Positions 1 through 7,544 of a stretch of DNA of 29,503 nt are shown piece after piece. Position numbers and translations under genes: made by a program. Under the pieces are notes generated by a model. That model was not told where the DNA came from, ran no database searches, and worked only from the letters and a program-made list of their open reading frames with translations. How positions within the stretch are numbered: position 1 is the first letter of the stretch; the number at the start of each line of letters is the position of its first letter. The DNA lies in assembly GCA_045594445.1 (NCBI GenBank), contig JAZNYL010000042.1, positions 1 through 29,503 on the forward strand, written 5' to 3'. The stretch is from SVQP01 sp045594445 (GTDB taxonomy: Bacteria; Bacillota; Clostridia; Oscillospirales; CAG-272).

Positions 1-140
1 TGAGGATTTACGAGGGTGGGTACGTTGCGCCCGTAAATCCCGCGCTGCGCGCGCCCTCCCTTGGGTCGGGTTCGACTTCGCAAACAATACTCAATTGTTT
101 GCTTCGCTCAGGATGACACGGGCGGGGTTGCGCATCATAA
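1..140. repeat. Hairpin-rich non-coding repeat sequence
   Basis: No convincing gene is present. Two perfect inverted repeats are visible: GGATTTACG at 4-12 with CGTAAATCC at 32-40, and GCAAACAAT at 80-88 with ATTGTTTGC at 94-102. GC-rich sequence (cgcgctgcgcgcg) lies between them, and the second hairpin is followed by 'cttcgctcaggatgacac'. This resembles the intergenic repeats scattered through many gut clostridial genomes, but that is recollection and the copy number here cannot be counted. It may continue upstream of the window. Confidence 0.45.
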
Positions 141-144
141 ATAC

Positions 145-188
145 CGAAAGCAGAAGCCTTCATCAAAGACTTCTGCTTTCGTTTTTTT
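145..188 (+). terminator. Strong hairpin followed by T7
   Basis: CGAAAGCAGAAG (145-156) pairs perfectly with CTTCTGCTTTCG (170-181) and is followed by seven T residues on the plus strand. No plus-strand gene precedes it in the window. On the minus strand it lies beyond the ABC operon but lacks a T tract after the stem. It therefore terminates something entering from the left, or acts as a weak bidirectional stop. The stem core recurs at 6331-6362. Confidence 0.65.
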
Positions 189-198
189 CGCTAATTCC

Positions 199-222
199 GC
201 AGCCCTATCGGGCTGCTTTTTT
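199..222. terminator. Terminator at the 3' end of the ABC operon
   Basis: GCAGCCC (199-205), loop TATC, GGGCTGC (210-216), then TTTTTT on the plus strand. The stop codon of the minus-strand ABC gene abuts this hairpin. In the minus direction the A-tract comes before the stem and no U-run follows, so termination of the ABC transcript here would be weak or act together with the hairpin at 145-181. Confidence 0.55.
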
Positions 223-2026
223 ATTCCTCAAACTGGCTATGGTACAGCTTTGCGTAAAGGCCGTCCGCGGCGAGCAGGGAATCGTGCGTGCCGCGCTCGA
301 CGATGTCACCGTCCTGCATGACAAGGATCAGGTCGCATTGCTTGATGGTGGAAAGGCGGTGCGCCACGATAAACGAGGTGCGCCCCTTCATCATCTGCGC
401 AAACGCACTCTGGATCTTTTGCTCGGTACGCGTGTCGATCGACGAGGTCGCCTCGTCCAGAATCAGCATAGGAGGCAGGTGCAGCATAACGCGCGCAATG
501 CAAAGCAGCTGGCGCTGGCCCTGCGAGAGCGTGTCGTTGTCGCCGCCGATGACTGTGTCGTATCCCTTGGGCAAACGCTTGATAAACGAATGCGCATGGC
601 AGGCCTTGGCTGCGGCCACGATCTGCTCGTCGGTTGCATCGGGGTGGCCAAGTGCAATATTGGCGCGCACCGTGTCGTGTGCCAAGTGCGTGTCCTGCAG
701 CACCATACCGATGTTCTGTCGCAGACTGTTGCGGGTAATTTGGCGCGTTGGCGTGCCGTCCACCAAAATATCACCCTCCGTCGTGTCGTAGAAGCGCATG
801 AGCAGGTTGATCAGCGTGGTTTTGCCGCAGCCCGTGGGGCCGACGATGGCCACGCGCATACCGTCCTGAATCTGCAGGGAAAGGTCTTTGATCAGGAGGC
901 GCTCGGGCACGTAGGAAAAGCTGACCGATTCAAATGCAACCTCACCGCGCGCCTGATCAAGCACCAGCGCGTCGGGGGCGTCGGGCGTTTCGGGCTGCTC
1001 GTCAATCAGCTCAAACAGCCTGCCCGCGCAGGTCAGCGCGTTTTGCAGCTCTGTGATCACGCCCGAAATCTCGTTAAAGGGCTTGGTGTACTGATTGGCA
1101 TAGGAAAGGAAGCAGGAAAGCTGACCGATACTGATGGCCGCACCGCCCGTGGTGATTGCCATCAAAGCACCCACCAGCACCACGCCCGCGTACACAAGAT
1201 TGTTGACAAATCGGGTGGAGGGGTTGGTCAGGGAAGAGAAGAAGGTGGCCTTGAGCGAAATTTTGGCAAGGCGGTCGTTGACGCGGTCAAAATCAGCCAC
1301 GGCCTCGTCGCCGCGGTTGAAGGCGGTGACCAGCTTGTGATTGCCGATCATTTCGTCCACAATGGCGGTCTGCTCGGCACGCGTTATGGATTGATTTTTA
1401 AAATACGTATGCGTTTTCTTGGTAATAAACGCAGCCACGAACAAAGAGAGCGGCGTGACCAGCACCACCACCAGCGCAATGCCGGGGTGCACCGAGAACA
1501 TGATCAGAAGCGTTCCGAGAATGGTCAGAAGCCCCGTGAAGAACTGGGAAAAGCCCAAGAGAAGTCCGTCAGTTACAGCGTCCGCATCCGAGATGACGCG
1601 GCTGACCGTGTCGCCCACGGGATGTGCGTCAAGATAGGAAAGCGGCAGCGTCTGAATGCGCTCAAAGGCGTCCTGACGCAGTCTGCGCACGATGCCGAAC
1701 GCGATGCGGTTGTTGCAAACGTTCATCAGCCATTGGAGCAGGGCTGTGATGCCGATGGCCATGCAGATCAGAATCAGAATGGCGGGAATGGAGTTCAGCT
1801 GCTCGTGCGTGATGCCCATGGGAGAGGTGATTTTTGCAAGCAGGCCGAATACGGCGCGCTCGGCAAAGGTCTGCTCACCTGCAAGCAGGTCAATGGCGTC
1901 ACCCGTCAGTACGGGGATGGAAAGCGTCAAAGCAACCGAAACGGCCGCAAAGAGCAGGGAAAGGGCGAGCAGCAATCTGTAATGCTTTAAGTATCTGAGT
2001 ACGCGGAGGATGGTTTTGGTTTTCAT
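221..2026 (-). CDS. ABC exporter half-transporter, permease fused to ATPase (consensus catalytic residues)
   Basis: This 601-aa half-transporter has an N-terminal six-helix exporter-type membrane domain (about residues 15-330) and a C-terminal nucleotide-binding domain. Walker A is GPTGCGKTT near residue 395, the signature is the non-consensus LSQGQRQ near 497, and Walker B is MLILDEATSS near 519 with the catalytic glutamate present. Its ATG overlaps the stop of the upstream ABC gene in an ATGA, with AAAGGAGGAC as ribosome binding site, so the two are translationally coupled. They should form a heterodimeric exporter of the BmrCD/TM287-288 kind. The substrate (drug, lipid or peptide) cannot be read from sequence. 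The family call is firm. Confidence 0.93.
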   Translation of the reverse strand: MKTKTILRVLRYLKHYRLLLALSLLFAAVSVALTLSIPVLTGDAIDLLAGEQTFAERAVFGLLAKITSPMGITHEQLNSIPAILILICMAIGITALLQWLMNVCNNRIAFGIVRRLRQDAFERIQTLPLSYLDAHPVGDTVSRVISDADAVTDGLLLGFSQFFTGLLTILGTLLIMFSVHPGIALVVVLVTPLSLFVAAFITKKTHTYFKNQSITRAEQTAIVDEMIGNHKLVTAFNRGDEAVADFDRVNDRLAKISLKATFFSSLTNPSTRFVNNLVYAGVVLVGALMAITTGGAAISIGQLSCFLSYANQYTKPFNEISGVITELQNALTCAGRLFELIDEQPETPDAPDALVLDQARGEVAFESVSFSYVPERLLIKDLSLQIQDGMRVAIVGPTGCGKTTLINLLMRFYDTTEGDILVDGTPTRQITRNSLRQNIGMVLQDTHLAHDTVRANIALGHPDATDEQIVAAAKACHAHSFIKRLPKGYDTVIGGDNDTLSQGQRQLLCIARVMLHLPPMLILDEATSSIDTRTEQKIQSAFAQMMKGRTSFIVAHRLSTIKQCDLILVMQDGDIVERGTHDSLLAADGLYAKLYHSQFEE

Positions 2027-3750
2027 GCGCCCTGTCCTCCTTTGAATTGAGAATCATAGATCTCGCGGTAGACCGCGCAGGAATCCAGCAGCTCGTCGTG
2101 CGTGCCTTGACCAACCACGCAGCCGTCGTCCAGCACTAAGATCAGATCGGCATGTGCGATCGATGAGGTGCGCTGCGAGACGATAAAGGTGGTGGGTTTG
2201 TGGTCAAGCGATCTCAGCGCGCGGCGCAGAGCCGCATCGGTGGCAAAGTCCAGAGCACTTGCGCTGTCGTCCAGGATCAGCACGGGGGATTTTGCAACCA
2301 ACGCGCGGGCGATGGTCAATCGCTGACGCTGACCGCCCGAGAAGTTGGTGCCGTTTTGCGAAACGGGTGCGTCCAGCCCTTCGGGCTTTTGCTCTACGAA
2401 TTCCTTGGCCTGTGCTGCTTCAAGCGCCTGCCAAAGCTGCTCGTCGGTGGCATTTTCGTTGCCCCAAAGCAGATTGGAGCGAATGGTTCCGCTGACAAGC
2501 ACCGCCTTTTGCGGCACGGTGACCACCGTGTTACGCAAAGCTTCGGGATCATAGCCCTTGACGTCCTTGCCGTCAACGTAAACGCTGCCCTCGGTGGCAT
2601 CGTAAAAGCGGGGAATCAGACCTACCAGCGAGGATTTTCCGGAGCCGGTACCACCGATGATGCCCACAGTAGCTCCGGGGTCAACCGAGAAGGTCACGTT
2701 TTGCAGCGTGGGTGCGCCTGCACCGTGATAGGTCAGCGTCACGTTCTCAAAGCAAATGCTGCTGCCGTCCTGCTTGTTGGACGCGGGGGTTACGCAAGGC
2801 ATGCCCGCGGGCACGTCCATGACCGATTGAATACGATCGCCGCAGGCAACCGCCTTGGTCACGGTAATGATGGTGTTGGCCAGCTTGACAAGCTCGACCA
2901 AGATCTGCGACATATAGCTGACCAGCGCGATCAGCTCGCCCTGCGTCACGCCCTCGGGCAGTCCGAATTGACGCGAGCCAAACCACACCAGCGCCACAAT
3001 GCCGCCGTTGACCAGAATAAAGGTCAGCGGATTCATCAGCGCGGTGATTCTGCCCGTAAAGTTCTGCAGCGCGGTCTGCGCATAGTTGACGTCCTTGAAT
3101 TGCTCCACCTCGCGCTCCTGCAGCCCAAACGCACGCACCACGCGCACGCCACGCAGCGTTTCGCGCGTCTTGGCGGTCACGCCGTCAAGTCGGCTCTGAA
3201 TGCGCTTGTAGAGTGGAATGCCTGCCAAAATGACCGTGAAAACCACGACCGAGAGCAGCGGAATGACCGCCACGAAGATCCAGGCAAGATCGGGCTTGAC
3301 CAAAAATGCCATGATCATGGCACCAAATACGATGACGGGAGAGCGCAGAAGCAGACGCAGCGTCAGGTTGATGCCGGTCTGAATCTGATTTGTATCGCTG
3401 GTCATGCGTGTGATCATTGCCGAGACGCCCAGCGAGTCGGTCTGCTCGTGCGAAAAGCCCTGCAGGTGCGCAAACAGGTCGTGGCGCAGCGAGGCTGCGC
3501 TGCCAACCGCAGCACGCGCGGCAAAGAATTGCGCGACCAGCGTGCAGGAAAGGCCGACCACCGAGATCAGCACCAAAAGCCCGAACATGCGCCAGATGTA
3601 GCCCACGTCACCGGCTTCAATGCCGCCGTCCACAATGCTTGCCACAACCAAGGGTACGCAAAGGTCAAAGCAGGCCTCAAGCAGCTTGAACAAGGGCGCT
3701 ACAACGCATTCGAGCTTGTATTTTCGTAAATATCTCCAAATCAGTTTCAT
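2023..3750 (-). CDS. ABC exporter half-transporter, permease fused to ATPase (degenerate Walker B)
   Basis: This 575-aa partner has the same architecture: exporter membrane domain at about 1-310, then a nucleotide-binding domain. Walker A is GGTGSGKSS near residue 363, the signature is the canonical FSGGQRQ near 468, and Walker B is VLILDDSASALD near 490. The residue after the Walker B aspartate is Asp rather than the catalytic Glu. Heterodimeric exporters commonly have one such inactive site, completed by the altered signature of the partner, which here is LSQGQ. It is first gene of a two-gene operon. The ATG at 3750 follows GAGGACTTT, and a sigma-A promoter lies about 30-60 nt upstream. Confidence 0.93.
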   Translation of the reverse strand: MKLIWRYLRKYKLECVVAPLFKLLEACFDLCVPLVVASIVDGGIEAGDVGYIWRMFGLLVLISVVGLSCTLVAQFFAARAAVGSAASLRHDLFAHLQGFSHEQTDSLGVSAMITRMTSDTNQIQTGINLTLRLLLRSPVIVFGAMIMAFLVKPDLAWIFVAVIPLLSVVVFTVILAGIPLYKRIQSRLDGVTAKTRETLRGVRVVRAFGLQEREVEQFKDVNYAQTALQNFTGRITALMNPLTFILVNGGIVALVWFGSRQFGLPEGVTQGELIALVSYMSQILVELVKLANTIITVTKAVACGDRIQSVMDVPAGMPCVTPASNKQDGSSICFENVTLTYHGAGAPTLQNVTFSVDPGATVGIIGGTGSGKSSLVGLIPRFYDATEGSVYVDGKDVKGYDPEALRNTVVTVPQKAVLVSGTIRSNLLWGNENATDEQLWQALEAAQAKEFVEQKPEGLDAPVSQNGTNFSGGQRQRLTIARALVAKSPVLILDDSASALDFATDAALRRALRSLDHKPTTFIVSQRTSSIAHADLILVLDDGCVVGQGTHDELLDSCAVYREIYDSQFKGGQGA

Positions 3751-3782
3751 AAAGTCCTCGATTGCATAATATTACATTCCAC

Positions 3783-3811
3783 ATTATAGCACAGATGACC
3801 TGAATAATCAA
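3783..3811 (-). promoter_or_regulatory. Sigma-A promoter of the ABC exporter operon
   Basis: Reading the minus strand, TTGATT (3811-3806) is followed after 17 nt by a perfect TATAAT (3788-3783). The start codon is about 33 nt further on. The spacer ends in ATCTGTGC, as in the promoter of the TIR gene at 6206-6234. Confidence 0.8.
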
Positions 3812-3814
3812 GAG

Positions 3815-3849
3815 AAAAATACCGAACACGTACTGCGCTCGGTATTTTT
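3815..3849 (-). terminator. Terminator of the TIR-LRR gene
   Basis: AAAAATACCGA (3815-3825) pairs with TCGGTATTTTT (3839-3849), giving an 11-bp stem with T-runs on either strand. It sits 10 nt after the TIR gene stop and directly before the -35 of the ABC promoter, so it insulates the two transcription units. Confidence 0.8.
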
Positions 3850-3859
3850 GAAGGTGTAT

Positions 3860-6106
3860 TTATTTCAGATGGAACACATCGTGGAAAAGAGAAAGCTCAA
3901 AGGCGCCTGCCATGATTGTGGTGACTGCAAGAGCCAACATGGCAAAGCAGAATACTCCAATCGCGGCAACGCTCAACCAGGCATCAAAATAATCCGATTG
4001 GGCTTTTTTCTTCTTTTTCTCATTCTTTTTGTGCTTTCCTACAATGCTTGACCAATAGATCGGTCGGCTGCCCGAATAGGTGCCAAGAAAGGCAACAATA
4101 TTTAACAGCCAGTACAACCAGTCTACGGGTGCTTCAAGTATCAGTCTTCGGTAGTCTGCAATAAACATCAAAATGAAGCAAACCAAAAATGTAAGAATAC
4201 TGGGCAGAGTCAGGATTTGCGCAAGGCCTTTGCGTTTGCCATGGCCGTTTCGGTTTTTGCTTGGCGCATTCAACTTAATCAATTGCTTTAGAGCGCGTTT
4301 TCTTGCTTTGATGCTGGCGTATGCCTTAAAGCAGGCAAACCATTGATCTTTTGTGATCATCAAAGGCAGATATTCGGCTTTTTCAATCTCATTTCCTCGG
4401 CGGAGATAGTAATAATCCTTTGAATTTCCGGCGTAGAAGATGTATTTCAGGATGTGATCGGTATCAAATGCCAGAGGAGAGAGGTAGTGAATTGAGCGAG
4501 GAAGCTTTATGCTGTAGAGTTTTCGGCATGCCGAAAATGCAAATTGTTCAATATCCGAAAGCTCCTTGGGAAGCTTGATTTCTTCCAGCTCGGGGCAAAG
4601 AGCAAAGGCCCCTTGGGGAATGAGCATAATGGAATCGGGAAGAATTATGCTTTCCGCTCTGCATGCAAAGCAAATACCTCGAGGAAGCTCTGTCAGGCTA
4701 CTGTTTGCCAAAGAGAGTACGGTAACGCCAAGATCTCTGAACGCAAATTCTTCAACCCTTTCTAAAGTGCTTGGCAGCGTCAGTGTAAACGAACTGTCGG
4801 AAAACGAACAATGAGCAAATGCACTCTCTCCGATTTCTTTGACATGGTCTGCAACAATACAACAAACGTTCGCGTAAGCAAAAGCATAGGCTTCAATACT
4901 CTCAACCGTTTCAGACAGATTCACGGTGGTTGTTTTGTTGTCATAAGCTAAAAATGCGCCAAGTCCGATTGTTTTGATGCTTTGTACATATTTTTCATCC
5001 CATGCGTGTTTTGCCGGGAAGCGGACCAATTTTTTATCTTTTTTGTATAGAACACCGTCTACGTCGTAAAAAACAGGATTCGATGGGTTGATGAAAACAT
5101 TGGTCAGATTGAGGGCAGGGCCGAATGGCGCACCGAGGGGGTGAGAGTCCCCGATTTTTTTCAAGTATTCTTCTTTTAAAGATTGCAAGTTTGGGTCTGT
5201 TTCATCAAAGTATTCATCCTCTTCGGTGATTTCCGCAGGTAGAATTCTGATCACCGTTGCAGGAACGTACAGTTCTTTCACACCGTCAAAGCGTGCTTTA
5301 ATTTCTACCAAGGGGTGTTTGCCTATGCGTGCGGGTAGATGTACTACGGAATCATTTCCTCGGTATTCAGATAAGCATAAACCGTCCGTTGTTTGCTCAA
5401 AAACAAAGTCCGAGTAAATTTTTTCCACCACGCTAAAAGCCTGATCAATTTTATCAATACGATAAAGGACGTTTTCATAGGTGTCGTCGTATACGTCCAT
5501 ATTCGCGCTTTGAGAACCGGTTTTGGGGAACAGCTCGGCAGCATCGAGACCAAAAACTACTGCCGTATCGTTGCGCGGAAAAACAGGGGCAACCTTTTCC
5601 AAAAGGGCTGTATCCTTGACAGGATCCAGATAATCCTCTGCGCAAAACTTGTTAGTCTCCAACGAAATGGTGAAATAAGATTTGTTGAGAGATTTGACCA
5701 TCTCGATCTCCTGCAACACCGCGGGACTGCGCAAAAGGTTTTCGCTCAGATAAAAGATGACACCCACGCAATGCACATCACACAATTGCTTTTTTGCCAT
5801 GGCAAACCAGTCGTCTCCGGCGGGTAATCCCTCGTCATACCAAAAGCGCACCTTTTTTTTGTTGTTATAAGAGAAAAACGCCAGATCACTGTAAACCTGC
5901 TTAAAGTCTTTGTGGGAGTAAGAAATAAAAACGAAGTTTGCGTTATCCTCGCCTTTATAGGCGGGAATGTGCCGTCTGAGCCATTCCATTCTTTCTGTAA
6001 GCATTTCATGATGATCGGTCTGCCCAAGAGAGTGCAAATAGTCATCGATGATGGTCAATTTCTCTTCGGAATTCAGATCCTGAAAGGATCGTTTTGCTTT
6101 GCTCAT
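3860..6106 (-). CDS. TIR domain protein with BspA-like leucine-rich repeats and C-terminal membrane helices
   Basis: This 748-aa protein has three parts. A TIR domain occupies about residues 57-200: box 1 is FVFISYSHKDF, and E133 in SPAVLQEIE sits where catalytic TIR NADases carry glutamate. A BspA/LRR_5-type region covers about 240-600, with repeats such as 'LPSTLERVEEFAF' and a closing 'IFYAGNSKDYYYL'. The C-terminus has three likely transmembrane helices (about 631-650, 661-676, 709-732) separated by a lysine-rich loop. The start at 6106 is chosen because AAAGGAG lies 8 nt upstream; two earlier in-frame ATGs lack a site. Base composition is more AT-rich than the neighbours. Function is unknown; a signalling, defence or surface-sensing role is inference. 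It is a monocistronic gene with its own promoter and terminator. Confidence 0.82.
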   Translation of the reverse strand: MSKAKRSFQDLNSEEKLTIIDDYLHSLGQTDHHEMLTERMEWLRRHIPAYKGEDNANFVFISYSHKDFKQVYSDLAFFSYNNKKKVRFWYDEGLPAGDDWFAMAKKQLCDVHCVGVIFYLSENLLRSPAVLQEIEMVKSLNKSYFTISLETNKFCAEDYLDPVKDTALLEKVAPVFPRNDTAVVFGLDAAELFPKTGSQSANMDVYDDTYENVLYRIDKIDQAFSVVEKIYSDFVFEQTTDGLCLSEYRGNDSVVHLPARIGKHPLVEIKARFDGVKELYVPATVIRILPAEITEEDEYFDETDPNLQSLKEEYLKKIGDSHPLGAPFGPALNLTNVFINPSNPVFYDVDGVLYKKDKKLVRFPAKHAWDEKYVQSIKTIGLGAFLAYDNKTTTVNLSETVESIEAYAFAYANVCCIVADHVKEIGESAFAHCSFSDSSFTLTLPSTLERVEEFAFRDLGVTVLSLANSSLTELPRGICFACRAESIILPDSIMLIPQGAFALCPELEEIKLPKELSDIEQFAFSACRKLYSIKLPRSIHYLSPLAFDTDHILKYIFYAGNSKDYYYLRRGNEIEKAEYLPLMITKDQWFACFKAYASIKARKRALKQLIKLNAPSKNRNGHGKRKGLAQILTLPSILTFLVCFILMFIADYRRLILEAPVDWLYWLLNIVAFLGTYSGSRPIYWSSIVGKHKKNEKKKKKAQSDYFDAWLSVAAIGVFCFAMLALAVTTIMAGAFELSLFHDVFHLK

Positions 6107-6205
6107 CTTTTCTGCTCCTTTGCTCATGGTTTGATATCTGATCATAGTTTACAGGGACACTTGTTGTTTTTTCAATCAAAGCCATCAATTAGGCCGGTGG
6201 TTTTG

Positions 6206-6234
6206 ATTATAGCACAGATTTGTCAAATAATCAA
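6206..6234 (-). promoter_or_regulatory. Sigma-A promoter of the TIR-LRR gene
   Basis: Minus strand TTGATT (6234-6229), 17-nt spacer, TATAAT (6211-6206). The leader to the chosen ATG is about 95 nt. It matches the ABC operon promoter at most positions. Confidence 0.78.
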
Positions 6235-6330
6235 GGGCAAACCAAAAGGATACAGCCAATCTTACAGAAGTGAAGCGTTGCTTGGGAACCGGTGTCAAAC
6301 GGCTGTGTTGAATGATTGGCGAATCATGAA

Positions 6331-6362
6331 GAAAAGCAGAAGTCATAAGGCTTCTGCTTTTC
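6331..6362. terminator. Hairpin terminator downstream of the YwaF-like gene
   Basis: GAAAAGCAGAAG (6331-6342) pairs perfectly with CTTCTGCTTTTC (6351-6362). It lies 12 nt beyond the minus-strand stop of the membrane protein. The plus side continues GCTTTTTC and the minus side TTCTTC, so it is probably a modest bidirectional terminator. Confidence 0.65.
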
Positions 6363-6374
6363 GCTTTTTCAGTT

Positions 6375-7121
6375 TTACACACCCGTCTGTTTTTTGCGGC
6401 TTTTGATTGCCTTGATAATCTCGGGCAGGTACACGATGCCGAGGTACAGCAAAATAAACGGCGTTGCCACGTACATGTACCAATAGGGGTGCGGGATGAG
6501 GTTATACATCATCTGCAGCACGGGGTTGGTGGGGTCGATTGAATACATATAATTGAGCTTGACCAGGTTTCCCGCCCAGTCCACGATATTGTTTGCCACG
6601 GCGTAATTGTTAAGCCAGACGTTGATCAGATGCACGCAGGTGTAAATGCCTGCGGTCAGCACAAGCGTGGTGGGGATGCAGTAGAGCTTCTTTTCGGTCA
6701 GCCCCAAGGCGAACATGAGGATCGGGATGCCAACCTCCAAGGTGTGCGGGAAGTAGTAGAAGAAAAAGGTCCAGGACCAAATCTCGTAATTTGCCTGCGC
6801 TTGATTGAGCAACAGCGCGATCAGCGCGCCCACGCACCAAAGCAGCAAAAGATTGTTGATCACCTTATTTTTGGTAATGACCGCAAAGGGAAGAAGCATG
6901 GCCGTGATCGAGCACATGTGAAAGGGAAGGTACTCAATGGGGGAGTTCCATGTTACCAAGTTGAAAATGATAGCTGAAATGCCCGCAAAGGACAGAATGA
7001 ATAATACGGTGGTTTGCGTTCTTTGAGAACGGTTTTTGAGTATGAAATAAAGGCCTGTGATAATTGCGGCGGATAAAAGCAGAGTGATGATATGTATAAT
7101 GCCGTAAGAGCCCCAGAGCAT
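6375..7121 (-). CDS. YwaF/TMEM164-family integral membrane protein
   Basis: This 248-aa, almost wholly hydrophobic protein has about seven predicted membrane helices. Family-like landmarks are EYLPFHMCSI in the first third, YYFPHTLEVG in the middle and NLIPHPYWYMY near the end, which match the uncharacterised YwaF (TIGR02206) type related to TMEM164. I chose ATG at 7121 because AGGAGG lies 5 nt upstream; the longer frame would need a TTG at 7142 that lies upstream of that site. It is a single gene with its own promoter. No activity has been established for the bacterial family as far as I know; the polar His and Glu residues in helices could be functional. Confidence 0.8.
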   Translation of the reverse strand: MLWGSYGIIHIITLLLSAAIITGLYFILKNRSQRTQTTVLFILSFAGISAIIFNLVTWNSPIEYLPFHMCSITAMLLPFAVITKNKVINNLLLLWCVGALIALLLNQAQANYEIWSWTFFFYYFPHTLEVGIPILMFALGLTEKKLYCIPTTLVLTAGIYTCVHLINVWLNNYAVANNIVDWAGNLVKLNYMYSIDPTNPVLQMMYNLIPHPYWYMYVATPFILLYLGIVYLPEIIKAIKSRKKQTGV

Positions 7122-7159
7122 GATGTCCTCCTGAATTGTCAAATTTCATCGTCCGGGGC

Positions 7160-7188
7160 ATTATAACAAAGAAGAAGGGAAAAGTCAA
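7160..7188 (-). promoter_or_regulatory. Sigma-A promoter of the YwaF-like gene
   Basis: Minus strand TTGACT (7188-7183), 17-nt spacer, TATAAT (7165-7160), about 39 nt before the ATG. A 14-bp perfect palindrome, AATTCTTAAGAATT (7220-7233), lies about 30 nt upstream of the -35 and could be a regulator site. Confidence 0.78.
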
Positions 7189-7319
7189 GGGCATAAGGGT
7201 TGAATTTAGGATTCTTAATAATTCTTAAGAATTGCGAAGGCTGATTTGAGCGGTAAAGATGCGGCTTTTTCAGCAGAAAAAATAATTTTCAAAAAATCGA
7301 AAAAAATTGAAAAAAGGTA

Positions 7320-7348
7320 TTGACAAACCGGAAATGATTTGTTATAAT
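7320..7348 (+). promoter_or_regulatory. Consensus promoter of tRNA-Thr with A-rich UP-like tract
   Basis: TTGACA (7320-7325), exactly 17 nt, TATAAT (7343-7348). The 50 nt upstream are almost all A and T, with repeated A-tracts like an UP element. This is the strongest promoter in the window, as expected for a stable RNA. Confidence 0.92.
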
Positions 7349-7375
7349 ATCAAAGTCGTCAACAGACGGCACAAT

Positions 7376-7451
7376 GCTGGTATGGCTCAGTCGGTAGAGC
7401 ACGTCATTGGTAATGACGAGGTCATCAGTTCGATTCTGATTACCAGCTCCA
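7376..7451 (+). tRNA. tRNA-Thr (anticodon GGT)
   Basis: This 76-nt cloverleaf has CCA encoded. The acceptor stem is GCTGGTA (7376-7382) with TACCAGC (7441-7447), the discriminator is U, and CCA is at 7449-7451. The D-loop contains the AGTCGGTAGAG motif. The anticodon arm is CGTCA-TTGGTAA-TGACG with anticodon GGT, which reads ACC/ACU threonine codons. The T arm contains GTTCGATTC. It is a solitary tRNA gene with its own promoter and terminator. Confidence 0.97.
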
Positions 7452-7490
7452 AAAATCCCGAATGCATCGTATTCGGGATTTTTGCTTTCT
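7451..7490 (+). terminator. Rho-independent terminator of tRNA-Thr
   Basis: AAAAATCCCGAAT (7451-7463) pairs with ATTCGGGATTTTT (7471-7483), followed by gctttctt. It begins at the tRNA 3' end. Confidence 0.9.
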
Positions 7491-7544
7491 TACTTTTCAA
7501 TATGCTTGAAGCAAGCGAAGAGAATACGCTTTCGGGGGATAGTT

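Noticed and set aside
95..1990. 631-aa open frame on the plus strand opposite the ABC gene
   Set aside because: It is the antisense shadow of a GC-rich ABC transporter gene; the translation is rich in H, R, Q and lacks any family motif, and no ribosome binding site precedes it.
2200..3729. 509-aa plus-strand open frame opposite the second ABC gene
   Set aside because: Antisense shadow with the same biased composition, and it conflicts with an unmistakable ABC exporter.
7482..7544. Longer start for the C_GCAxxG_C_C protein
   Set aside because: The start codon lies in the tail of the tRNA terminator, with no ribosome binding site, and the added residues are not family-like.
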